A DNA stretch of 64,000 nucleotides from Actinokineospora sp. NBRC 105648 (lineage in GTDB: Bacteria; Actinomycetota; Actinomycetes; Mycobacteriales; Pseudonocardiaceae), in the NCBI RefSeq assembly GCF_030269645.1, contig NZ_BSTR01000010.1:140670-204669 (forward strand), given 5' to 3'. The notes under the pieces are model-generated. The model searched no databases. It saw only the letters and a list, made by a program, of their open reading frames with translations, and was not told the DNA's origin. How positions within the stretch are numbered: position 1 is the stretch's first letter; each line of letters opens with the position of its first letter. A program made the position numbers and the translations under genes. Positions 35,601 through 47,600 of this stretch are shown here, in pieces.

Positions 35601-38600
35601 CAAGGACAAGCCCAGCGGCAAACCCACCGGCGGCGCCACCACCTCCACCGCGCTGCCCCGCGTGGTCATCTCGGCGAGCTGGGAGCGCAGCAACACCTCC
35701 GCCATCGGCACGAACGGCCGCGACGGTCGGGTCACCGCGTACGGCGGCGAGTACCGGGCTTTCGAAGGCGACCTCGAACTGGTCGTGGTGCACCGCGAGG
35801 TCGCCATGCCGAACTGGTTCCAGCGGGTCTTCATGGGCGGCAAGATGACCCTCGGTCCGCGCTCGCAGGACCGCTTGGTCGAGCCGAGCAAGACCGACGT
35901 CGACAACGCCCGCGCCGGGCAGGCGGTGCCCAACACCCAGCAGCTGCGCACCCAGACGGTCAACGCGGCCGTAACCGTCTCCGCGCCAACGGACAAGTTC
36001 GCCTGGTCGGACAAGCAGCCGCCGGCCAGCGCCATGACCCCGGGCATCTACCTCGGCCAGGCGCCCGCGCTGCCCGGCACCAGCGCTGTGGTCGACCCGG
36101 CGCTCTTCGGCGAGTTCGCGGGCGTCGAGCACGTGCGCGTCACCCCGAACAGCACCGAGGGGCTGCACATCGCCCTGGCCAAGAGCGTCGAGGCCCTCCC
36201 GCAGAACCCGGCGCAGAACCAGAACCCGGCGGCGAACCCGGGCCCGGCGGTCGTCCCGCCGCCCGCGGTGTCCCGGCGCGCGCCGTGGGCGGGCGGGATG
36301 TGGCCGTCCTGGGGGCGCCGCGACATCACCGAGTCCAACCGCGGCACCGGTGGCCCGAACCGCCAGTTCCGCTACAAGCTCTCCGACCTGACCAAGCCGG
36401 GCACCCCGGCGGGCGACGTGATCCGCCAGTTCGTCTCCCAGGTCGGCAGGCGCGGCTTCAGCGTGCTGGGCCTCAACGGCGAGGTCGGCGGCCCGCACAA
36501 GCTGTTCCAGTCCGGGCGCCTCACCGACATGAACGGCGCGCTCAGCGCGACCGCGGAGTACTCCGCCCCGCGCGTGGTGGACGTCCGCAAGGACGGCCAG
36601 CTGCAGCGCAGGCAGGACGGCGACCTCGTCGTCAACAACGGCAAGAACCGCCAGTGGGGCATCGAGGGCGAGCTCGCCATGGACGTGCTGCCCAAGCGGA
36701 TCAGCCCGTTCGGCAACCGGGTCCGGCTCGCCTTCGGCGGCAACAAGCGCTGGGGCCGGGGCAAGACCAGCGAGCTCACCCCCGGCGGCCGCCAGCTCTA
36801 CAGCTACAAGGGCCCGACGGTGTGGGTGGCGCTGGACGTCCGCTACACCTACACCGGCGACCTGAACATCCGCAACAACATCAAGACCGCGCAGACCGAG
36901 ACCGTGCCGGTCACCGTGGACGAGCCGGACGGCGTGCTGGTGCAGATGCCCGCCCGCACCGCGGCGGAGCTGTTCACCGCCAGCGGTCTGGCGGTCCCCG
37001 CGGAGATCACCGCCGTGCTGCCCGCCGCGCCCGCCGCCCCCGGGAACAACCAGTCGCTGGTCAAGGACGGCACCGGGTACGTCTCCCACGGCACCACGAC
37101 GGTCTTCAAGTCACGGCTGCACGGCGCCGACCCGCTGGCGGGCGCCCGTGCCCGGCTCGACGAGCTGGGCGTCACCGGCAAGTGGCAGAACGACATCGTC
37201 GAACGGGTCAACGAGCTGCTGACCAGCCCGCGCGGGCACCTCTCGCTCAAGGACGTGCTCAGCGACAGCGGCGTCATCTCGGTGCCCAACAACGATCCGC
37301 TGTGGTCCGACGTCGTCGACATCCGGGTCACCGCCACCCCGACGCAGAACGCCCCGGCCGGGCGGGGCAGGCCCAACAACCCGATCACCCCGCTGGTGCC
37401 CAACGGGCAGACCACCTACTCCTACATCACCACCACCAACGCCACCCAGAGGACCGGGTCGTCGGCGATCTCGGCGGGTCTGCAGAACGACATGGTCCAC
37501 CGCACCACCGCGCCGACGACCACCAACGCCGACGGCACGACCACCCAGGAGCCCGGCTCGACGCTGGGCATGCTCGGCGCGCTCACCGGCGTGAGCAGGC
37601 AGGTCGCCACCTCCGAGACGCTTCCGGGCAGCAAGACGCTCAAGCCCATGCGGTTGCTGACCTTCGACAAGCTCGACCGCTCCACCCACGACGTCACCTA
37701 CACCCTGGAGATCTCCCGGGTCCGCGAGCCGATGCCGATGCTCGACGTGATCAGCTTCGGCCAGGCCCGCGGCCTCGAGCGCAACGGCGAGGTCGGCACC
37801 CCCGTCCCGGTCTACGGCTCGGTCGACCTGGTCTCGCCGACCGCCGCCGCCTCGCCGCCGATGACCACGCCCGCCGTGGCGCCGACCTTCGACGTGGTCG
37901 CCCAGAACCCGCTCACCCTCGACCCGGGCCACCCCAACGCGGTTCCCCAGCAGGTGCTCGACCCGGACGCGATGTGGCACGTGGAGTCACTGGGCTCCAG
38001 CACCGCCAAGGCGATCCGGGACGCCGGCTACGCGCAGCTGGGCAACTCCCCGCTGCGGGCCGGGCAGAACGTGCCGCGGGCCCAGATGACCACCGCCGCG
38101 GCCGACACCTCGACCTACACCGGCAAGGGCACGACGTCCGAGTACGCCCTGCACAGCCTGACCACCGGCACCGCCCTGCACAACGGCGGCTGGTCGATGT
38201 TCACCGGGCCGTCCTACTCGGTCAACGGCGTCGTGGGCGCCAAGCACACCCTGCACGACGACACCTTCGACTTCCAGGTCACTGCCCGGTTCGTGCCCGG
38301 CACCTTCCGGCAGGTCCTGCCGGGGCCCGACGCGGGCAAGGCCGACCACGGCCGCGAGACCGAGGACGTCGACGTCACCGGCTCCTCCCGGACGGTCACC
38401 TGGACCCGCGGCCTGATGGGGGCGGGCCAGGGCGGCGGTACCGCGCTGCACCCGGGGGACAACCACACCCCGGCGCCCGCGAACCTGGCGACCACCCCGG
38501 TGGCCGGGCTGGACAACGGCACCGGCGTCCCCGAGGCCAAGTCCAACAACATCTTCGACCTCACCGTCATCGCCCAGGGCGGCCGGTCCTACCTGTTCGA

Positions 38601-41600
38601 CGTCGACGCCGAGTTCTACGTCAACGCCACCCCGAAGCACTCCAACAGCGTCACCGCGTCCACGGCGGTGCCGGACACGGTGAAGGTCAACAGCACCGGC
38701 GACGTCCGGGTCCGCGTGTGGGAGGCCGACGCGCTGCGCCACGGGCTGATCACCCTCGCCGACGTGTGGACCCAGGCGGGCAAGAACCCGCCCGGTGGTC
38801 TCGCGATCTCGCCGTCGCCCGACGGCGCGGTGCTGCACCCGCAGCACGCCCAGCCCAACCCGGTAGCCGCGGCCAACAACCTCGCGCCCGACCACCGCGG
38901 CCGGACCCTGCACATCGAGGCCGGTGTCAGCAGGCAGCACGCGGTCGACTTCATCGCCGGGCTGGGCCGCGACGTCCAGCCGCACACCGTGGTCGTCGCC
39001 GACGGCGCGGGCTTCACTGGCCAGGACGTGCTCACCGACGTCGCCGGGCGGTCCGCGGTCCCCGATGTGCCGCGCGTGCCCGCCGTCCCCCGCCCGAGCG
39101 CCACCCCCAGCTCCTCGAACACCCGGTCCAACCCGTCCGACCCGTCCAACTCCCCGTCCAGCGCGACCCCGTCCGTCAGCAAGCGCTCGCCGTGGTCGCC
39201 CCGTCCGCGAGCGACCGGCTCGACCTCGACGGCCAACGGCAAGGCGCCCAACCGGGTGATCACCGGCAGCGGTCCGCGGCCGTTGCGCCTCGGCAACCCC
39301 ACCTCGTTCGTCCCCGCGCACAGCTCGACCTCCCAGAACCCGACCACCCAGGGTTCGAGCACCCAGGGCCTGGCGCAGATCGCGGAGGAGTCCAGCCCGG
39401 CGAACACCGGCAAGTCCCCCGCCACCACCACCGACAACGGGCCCGGGACCTTCGGTTCCCGCGGCACCAAGCGCTCGCGCGACGACGTCGAGACCGAGTC
39501 CACCTCGGTGGACCGCGGCGACCACGACCCCACTCCGAACCCTTCTTCCACAATGGACACCACGGCACTGGAGACCCTGGTGCCCAAGGGGGCCGAGTTC
39601 ACCGACTTCACCACCTGGGTGGGCCTGATCAACGGCTCCCAGGGGCAGGTCAACTGCGTCGACACCTCGGTGTCCTTCCACGACACCTGGCGCGGCAAGC
39701 CGACCGTCGCGGGCCCCAAGCGCGCCGGGGTCGCCGAGGCGGGCGAGCGCACCGGCTACGTGCCCGAGTTCCTCGGCGAGGGCAAGGCCGCCCTCGACGA
39801 GGTGGTCAAGCGCGTCCAGCGGGCCGGGCACGGGGCGGACGCGATCGTGTTCACCACCCCGCCCGACGCCAAGGACGGCCACGCCTGGAACGTGGTGAAC
39901 AACGGCGGCACCGTCTCGCACGTCGACGCCCAGTCCGGCACCTGGTCCGGGGTCGACAAGCCGCCCGCGGCGGGCAAGGTCTGGGCGATCATGCTCGACC
40001 CGCAGGGCGAGTTCATCGGCGGCGACACCGTCGACAACCCCGGGTCCACCGGCTCGCAGGCCGTCGGCGACTCCTTCGGCGCGCGCTCGCCCGGCGACGC
40101 CGTCGCCCGGGCCACCGCCGCGATCCAGGGTGCCGGGCACCACCGCGACACCGCCCAGCAGGCCGTGACCAAGGCGACCCAGTCCGCCCGCGGCGCCAGC
40201 GCCCAGGCCCTGGCCGCCGCCAGTTCCAACCGGTCCGCCCAGGCCGCGGTGGCCCGCACCGCCGCGATCGCCGCCCCGCTGGTGCACGCCCTCAACGTGA
40301 TCCGCGACCAGATCCAGACGCTGGTCCAGCGGTTCGAGACCGAGGTCGGCAGGGAGAACGACCTGCAGCGCAGGCATAACGCGGGCGCCGCGGCGATCAC
40401 CGCGCAGGGCCGGGTGGTCACGGGCGTGCAGGGCAGGCACGACAACGCGCCACAGGACCAGCGCGCCGCCCTGGCCGCGGAGCTGGCCACCGAGCGCGAG
40501 CGGCTGCGCCTGCTCAACGTCAACCAGGCGCAGCTCACCACCGACCTCGGCGCCGCGCGCGGTGTCCGCCGCGGCACCCAGGCCCAGATCGACCTGCTGC
40601 GCCCCCAGGAGGCCCGGGCGCACGAGGCAGCCAGGGGCCCGGCCGCGGCGGCCGCCGCCGTCGCCGCGGGCGCGCCCGCCGCGGCGCACGCCGCTGGCGC
40701 GGCCACCACCTCGGCGGGCCAGACCGACCAGCACGCGCAGAACGCCCAGACGCACCGGGACACCGCGGCCACCGAGGCGCAGGCCGCCGCCGCGCTCATG
40801 CCCCAGCTCCAGCAGGCCGTCCTCGACGAGGCGCGGCTCGACGGTCTCGCCGTGAACGCCGAGAACCTGGCCACCGCCGCCGAGACCGCCGTCGACGGAC
40901 TGCGCACCCGGCTGCGCGCCCAGCGCGACCAGATCGGCGTCCTGCGGGACCAGTTGCGCACCGCCCAGCAGGCACAGCGCACGGCGGTCAGGCAGATCCA
41001 GGCGGCGCAGGCGGCACAACCGAACCAGGCCGCGCCGGGTCCGATCGCCACCCCCCACGACGCCCAGGTGCTCAACCTGGAGAACCAGATCGACACGGCC
41101 AACAACCAGCTCAACCTCGACAGCCAGCCCTTGGGCGGCATGCAGCGCAACGCCACCGGTCTGCGCGCCGCCGCCGACACCGCCCGCGGGCTCGCGGACA
41201 CCCGCGCCGACCAGGTTCGCGCCCTGCTGGCGCAGATCCGGGGCCACCGCGACGCCGCGGCCACCGCCGCCGGGCACGCCAACGCCGACGCCCAGTCGGC
41301 CGAGAACACCGCCCGCAACGCCAAGACCTCCGCCGGGCTGGCCAAGACCGCGGCCGTGGCGGCGGACGTGGAGCGCGGTCTCACCCTGCTCACCGACGTC
41401 CCGTTCACCGATCGGGTCGTGATCGACCGGATGGGGCCGACGACCGGCGTCGAGCAGTCGGTGTCGGCCCTGTTCAACGACCAGGCCCTCAACGTCCGCA
41501 CCACCGCGGGGCAGACAGCCGCCAACGCCGTGCGCGACAACCTGCACGACATCGTCAACCGCGGCCACGAGATCACCGTCGAGACGGCCGCGGGCCCGGT

Positions 41601-44600
41601 CCAGGTGCTGCTCACCGGCACGCCCAAGCGCCCGGGCGACACCCGCAAGTCCAACGCGGTCTCCGGTGCCAACCCCGACATCATCAAGACCATCCGCGAC
41701 GACGGCCAGACCCCGAACGCGGTGTCCACCTCCAGCAACCTGCCGGTGCGCGTCCCGCTCGTCTCGCTCGCGCCCGTGGTCGACGCGGTGCCGTTCGTCC
41801 GGCCGCTGGCCTCGGTCGGCTTCACCGGCAAGAAGACCCAGGGCATGGTGTCCAACGCCTCCAGCAGGCCCGGGGTGCGCACCGGCGACCGGCAGTGGGT
41901 GAACACCGAGATCGAGATCACCGCGACCCGGATCGGCGGCGTCCAGCCCCCCGGGACGTCCACAGTGGACCTCGGGCTGCGGGTGCCGGTCGTCCGGCCG
42001 ACCGGCGGGCAGGCCCAGAACCTGCCGCAGAACGTCCGCCGCCAGGTCAACGTCGAGGCGACGAAGGTCCCGCTCACCGACACCGCGCAGGTCACCGCGC
42101 AACTCGGGGCCGCGCACCACAACGAGGTGACCGACCTGCTCGCCTCCCAGCGGGTGCTGCGGATGCCCGACAACGGCACCGTGGCCGCCACCATCGGCGG
42201 CCAGAACGTGGTCGTCGCGCACAACGGCCAGCCCCAGGCGACCTTGGTCGGCCCGTCGAGCAAGGTCGACGAGCAGCGCACGGCGCACACCGCGACCGCC
42301 TCGACCGCCAAGGGCGGCGACGCCAACGCCGCGTTCGCGTTCGCCGCCGGCCAGGACACCGCCGCCTACCAGTGGTTCGTCGGCCTGTTCACCGACTTCT
42401 CCAGCGGCCGCACCGGCGGCTACAGCCGCGGCGTGGAGACCGCCGTGGAGCGCAACAGCTCGCAGCCCGAGCTGGTCTACCGGGTCGACCGCCCGGTCAC
42501 CGTCACCGTTGCGGGCGGCGCCCCGGTCAACACCACGGTGACCGGCCTGGTCACCGTCCCGGTCTCGGTGGCCCGCGAGCTGGGGCTGCAGGTGCCCGAC
42601 CGCTTGTCGCACAACCACTCGACGCCCCGGAACGCGGGCCCCCAGCCATACCAGATCGGCACCGACGACATCGTCGCCGTGCCCGGCGCGGCGAACATCA
42701 CGGCGTTCTTGAACGCGGGCCTGGACGCCAACGGCCAGACCGCCGTGGACGAGAAGTTCGGTGGCGACACCAAGATCACCTCCCTGTACAACGCGCTGCA
42801 CGGTGGCGAGCAGGTCACCTGGGTCACCGGCCGAACGCTGCACACCCTCGACGTCCACGCCCGCGTCGTCGCGCCCAACTCCACCTACGGCTCCGGCCAG
42901 ACCAAGGCGACGGTCCAGGACCACGTCACCTCGGTGCGCAGGCGCACCGACCAGATCACCCGCACCGCGCGGATCGGCGTCGGCGGCGAGTTCCGCCCGG
43001 CGTTCAAGGACGCCCCGACCGAGGGCAAGGCGAAGGAGGAGGGCGGCGCGACCACCTCCACCAGCCTGCCGCGCGCGGTGCTCTCGGCCACCTGGGAGCG
43101 CAACCGTTCGAGCAACATCGGCACCAACGGCCGCGACGGGCGGATCACGGCCTCGGCGGGGGAGTACCGCGCCTTCGACGGCGACCTGGAGCTGGTCGTC
43201 GTGCACCGGGAGGTGACGCTGCCGAACTGGTTCCAGCGCATCTTCCTGGGCGGCAAGATGACCGGCGGCCCGAACTCGGCCACCCGGCTCACCGAGCCCA
43301 ACCGCACCCTGGTGGACAACGCCCGCAACGGCCAGCCGGTGCCCGCGGCCACCCGCGGCCTGCGCACCCAGACCGTCCCCGCGGCGATCACGGTGTCCGC
43401 GCCGCTGGACAAGCTCTCCTGGTCCGACCGCGCACCCCAGCCCAGCGGTCTGGCCCCGGCGATCTACGTCGGCACCGCGCCCAACCTGCCCGCCGCGCAC
43501 ACGATCGTCGACCCGGTGCTCTTCGGCGAGTTCGCCGGTGTCGAGCACGTGCGGGTCACCCCGAACACCACCGAGGGCCTGCAGATCGCGCTGGCCAAGA
43601 GCGTCACGGCGCTGCCCGCCCCCAACCCGGCGGCCCACCCCGGTCCCAACCCGGCCCGGTCCACCCGGCGCTCGCCGTGGGCGGGCGGGATGTGGCCGTC
43701 CTGGGGCACCCGGCAGGTCACCGAGACGGTGCGGCCCGCCAACGCCGCGCCACACCGCTACCAGTACAAGCTCTCCGAGCTCACCAAGCCGGGCACCAGC
43801 CCCGGCGAGGTGATCCGGCAGTTCATCTCCCAGGTCGGCATGCGCGGGTTCAGCGTCTTCGGGCTCAACGGCGAGGTGCACGGTCCGACCAAGCTCCTGC
43901 AGCCCGGCCGCGTCACCGACATGAACGGCCTGCTCGTCGGCCAGGCCACCTACTCCTCCCCGCGCGTGGTCGACGTGCGCAAGGAGGGGCAGCTCCAGCG
44001 CAGGCAGGACGGCGACCTGGTCGTCAACAACACCAACACCCGCAACCGGGGCATCGAGGGCGAGCTGGCCTTCGACGTGCTGCCGCGCCGGGTCAGCCCG
44101 TTCGGCAACCGGGTCCGGATGGTCTTCGGCGGCAACCGCAAGGGCGGCAAGACCAAGGTCAACGACCTCACCCCGGGCGGGCGGCAGCTCTTCAACTACA
44201 AGGGCCCGACCGTCTGGCTGACCATGGACGTCCGCTACGCCTACGACAGCGGTCTCACCATCCGCAACAACATCAAGACCACCGCGCTCGACCCGCTGGC
44301 GGTCACCGTCGACGAGCCCGACGGCATCCTGGTCCAGCTGCCCGCGCAGGCCGCCGCCGACCTGTTCACCCACAGCAACCTCGACGTCCCGCCGGAGATC
44401 ACCGCCGTGCTGCCCCCGGCACCGGCGCCCGCACCCGTGCCCGCCCCGCCCGGCAACACCCAGACCCTGCTGCCCGACCCGGCCAACCCCAACGCCTACG
44501 TCTCGCACGGCACGACCACGGTGTTCAAGTCCCGCCTGCACAACGCCAACCCGATGCAGGGCGCCCGCGGCAGGCTCAACCAACTCGGTGTCACCGGCAA

Positions 44601-47600
44601 GTGGCAGAACGACGTGGTGGAGCGGATCGAGGAGCTGCTCACCAGCCCGCGCAGCCACCTCGCGCTCAAGGACGTGCTCACCGACGTCGGGGTCATCTCG
44701 ATCCCGAACAACGGGCCGTTCTTCTCCGACGTGGTGGACGTCCGGGTCACCGCGGTCCGCACCCCGGCCAACTCGGCCCACCCCGACGCCAACCCGCCCG
44801 CGCCGCGCGGCACACCGGTGGTGCCGAACTCGCAGACCACCTACTCCTACATCTCCACCACGAACTCCACCCAGAAGAACACCTCGTACCAGGGGTCGGC
44901 GGGCCTGCAGAACGACATGGTCCACCGCACCAACGCGCCCAAGGTCACCGAGCCGGACGGCACCACCAAGAACGGCCCGGGCGGCAAGCTCGGCATGCTG
45001 GGCCTGCTCACCGGCATCAGCAGGCAGGTCGCCAAGGTCCGGACGCTGCCCGGCAGCAGGCTGCTCAAGCCGATGCGACTGCTGACCTTCGACAAGCTGG
45101 ACCGCTCCACCCACCCGGTCACCTACCGCCTCGACATCACCCGGGTGCGCACCCCGATGCCCTCGGCCGACGCACTCACGCTGACCGCCGTCCGGCACTT
45201 CAACCGCAACGTCCCCGCCGCCCCGCCGCTCGACGTGCACGGTTCGGTCGACCTCGTCGCGCCCAAGGCGAACGTGGTCGCCCCGCAGACCCGACCCGCC
45301 GTCGCGCCAACCTTCGACGTGCTGCCGCGCAACCCGTACGCGCCGGTCAACGGCATCGCGCCCGCCCGGCCCCGGGTGCTCGCCCCGGAGGCCATGTGGC
45401 ACCTGGAGTCGCTGGGGGAGAGCACAGTCCAGGCCATCCGCGAGGTCTCCTACGCGCAGCTGTCCCAGCAGCCGGTCGCCAACGGCGCCAACGTCAACCG
45501 CGCGGCGTTCCAGAACGCGCGCGCCAACCGGTCGCCGTTCACCACCCGCGGCACGACCGCGGAGTACGCGGTGCACTCGATGACCACCGGCACCGCGCTG
45601 CACAACGGCGGCTGGTCGATGTTCAGCGGTGACACCTACTCGGCCAAGGAGGTGATCGGTGCCAAGCACACCTTCTTCGACGACCTGTTCGACTTCCGGA
45701 TCAGCGCGGACTTCGTGCCCGGCACCTTCACCCTGCTGGCCCCGGTGCCCGCGGGCGCCAAGGTCGAGCACGGCCGCGAGACCGAGGACGTCACCCTCAC
45801 CGGCGAGTCCAAGACGGTCACCTGGACCCGCGGCATCACCGGCGCCGGTCAGGGCGGCGGCACAGCCCTGCACCCCAAGGACGCGCTGACCCCCGGGCCC
45901 GCGAACGTCGCCACCGTCCCGACCCTGGGCGCCGACAGCGGCATCGCGGTCCCTGAAGCCAACTCCAACGCCGCCTTCGACCTCACCGTGGTCTCGCAGG
46001 GCGGGCGGTCCTACCTGTTCGACGTCAACGCCGACTTCCACGTCGACGTCGCGCCCAAGCACTCCAACCGCAGCCCGGACTGGGTGAAGCGGGCGTGGAA
46101 GTGGGTCACCCGCAACACCGGCCAGGCCCCGCACACCGTGACCGTGCACACCAACCAGGACGTCCGGGTCCGGGTCTGGGAGGCCGACGCCCTCCGCTCC
46201 GGCCTGATCACCATCGCCGACGTGTGGACCCACTCCCGGCACCCCATCCCCGCCCCGCTGACCGTGACCAGGTCCGCCGACGGCGCGGTGCTCAGCCCGG
46301 CGGGCGCGCACGCGCCGGTGCCGCCCGCCACACCCGACGACCGCGGCCGCACCCTGCACGTCGACCCGAACCTCGCCCTGGCCGACGTCGTGGACTTCGT
46401 GGCGAACCTGCCCAGGGAGACCCGCCCCACCAGCTACACCGTCCCCCCGGGCGCCGGGTACACCGCCCAGGACATCGCCGACGGCGTCACCGCGCGCTCC
46501 GCCGCGCCGCGGATCGCGCCGACCCAGCAGTTGGCACCGATCCTCGAGGACGTCTCGGACATCGAGAACCTGCCCGCCGACCACCCGCAGACCTTCCGCG
46601 CCAAGCCAGGCCCGGCCAACCAGCCGAACGTGGTCGGTTCGCCGTGGACGACCACCGATCACGCCCCGCCGCGACCGACCGACCACACCGCCCCGCGGCA
46701 GGCGTCGACCGACCGCAGCACCCCGCAGCGGTCGTCGACTGACCGCGGCACCCCGCGGCAGTCGACGACCGACCGCTCCGCCCCCTCCTCGTTGACGCCC
46801 GATCACGCCGCTTCGCCTTCGTCGTCGTCTGATGGCACCACCTCGCCGCACTTGTCGACCGACCATGCCGCCCTGCCGTGGTCATCCACCGGCCACGCCG
46901 TCCCGTCGTCGTCGACTGATCATGCCGCTGGACGGTCATCTGACTATGTCGCGTCGTCATCGAATGACCACGCGGCCCTGTCGTCACCGGCGACGGATCA
47001 CGTAGCCCGATCGCTCGAGTCGCCGAGCCTGGCCCCGGTGTCTCCCGCGCCGGCGGCAGCCGGTGGCCCGCGCGGGACCAAGCGGTCCCGGTCGGACTTC
47101 GAGGCCGACTCCGGCCCGGTGACCTTCCCGTCGCCGCCCGGCAACCGCACCATCCAGGAAACCCTGGCCCCGGCGTCCACTGTGGACATCGAGGCGCTGA
47201 CGTCGGTGGTGCCCCCGGGTGCCCGGTTCGTCGACCCGAGCCGCTGGGTCGGCCTGGTCAACGGCAACCGGTTCGCCCCGGGCCGCGACGTCAACTGCGT
47301 CGACGCCGCGGTGTCGTTCCACTCCACCTTCCACGGCGAGCCCCGGGTCGCGGGCATCGGCACACTCGGCAGGCCACCACAGGGCGCGGTCTCGCGCGCG
47401 GCGGAGTGGTCGTCCTACGCCCCGGAGTTCGTCGGCAGCGGCCCCACCGCACTGGCCGAGGTGATCGACCGCGTCGGCCGGGCCGGCCACGGCGCAGACG
47501 CCATGGTCTTCGCCTTCAGCGCCAACGGTGGCACCGGGCACGCGTGGAACGTGGTCAACGTCGGTGGCGTGGTGTCGCTGGTCGACCCGCAGCAGGGCAC

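Noticed and set aside
36285..40379. 1,364-codon second plus-strand frame inside the giant gene
   Set aside because: Shifted frame with Arg/Pro-rich low-complexity translation and no domain.
37987..46866. 2,959-codon minus-strand frame opposite the giant toxin
   Set aside because: Same reason: mirror frame, low complexity, no domain. The plus-strand product has intact catalytic domains.
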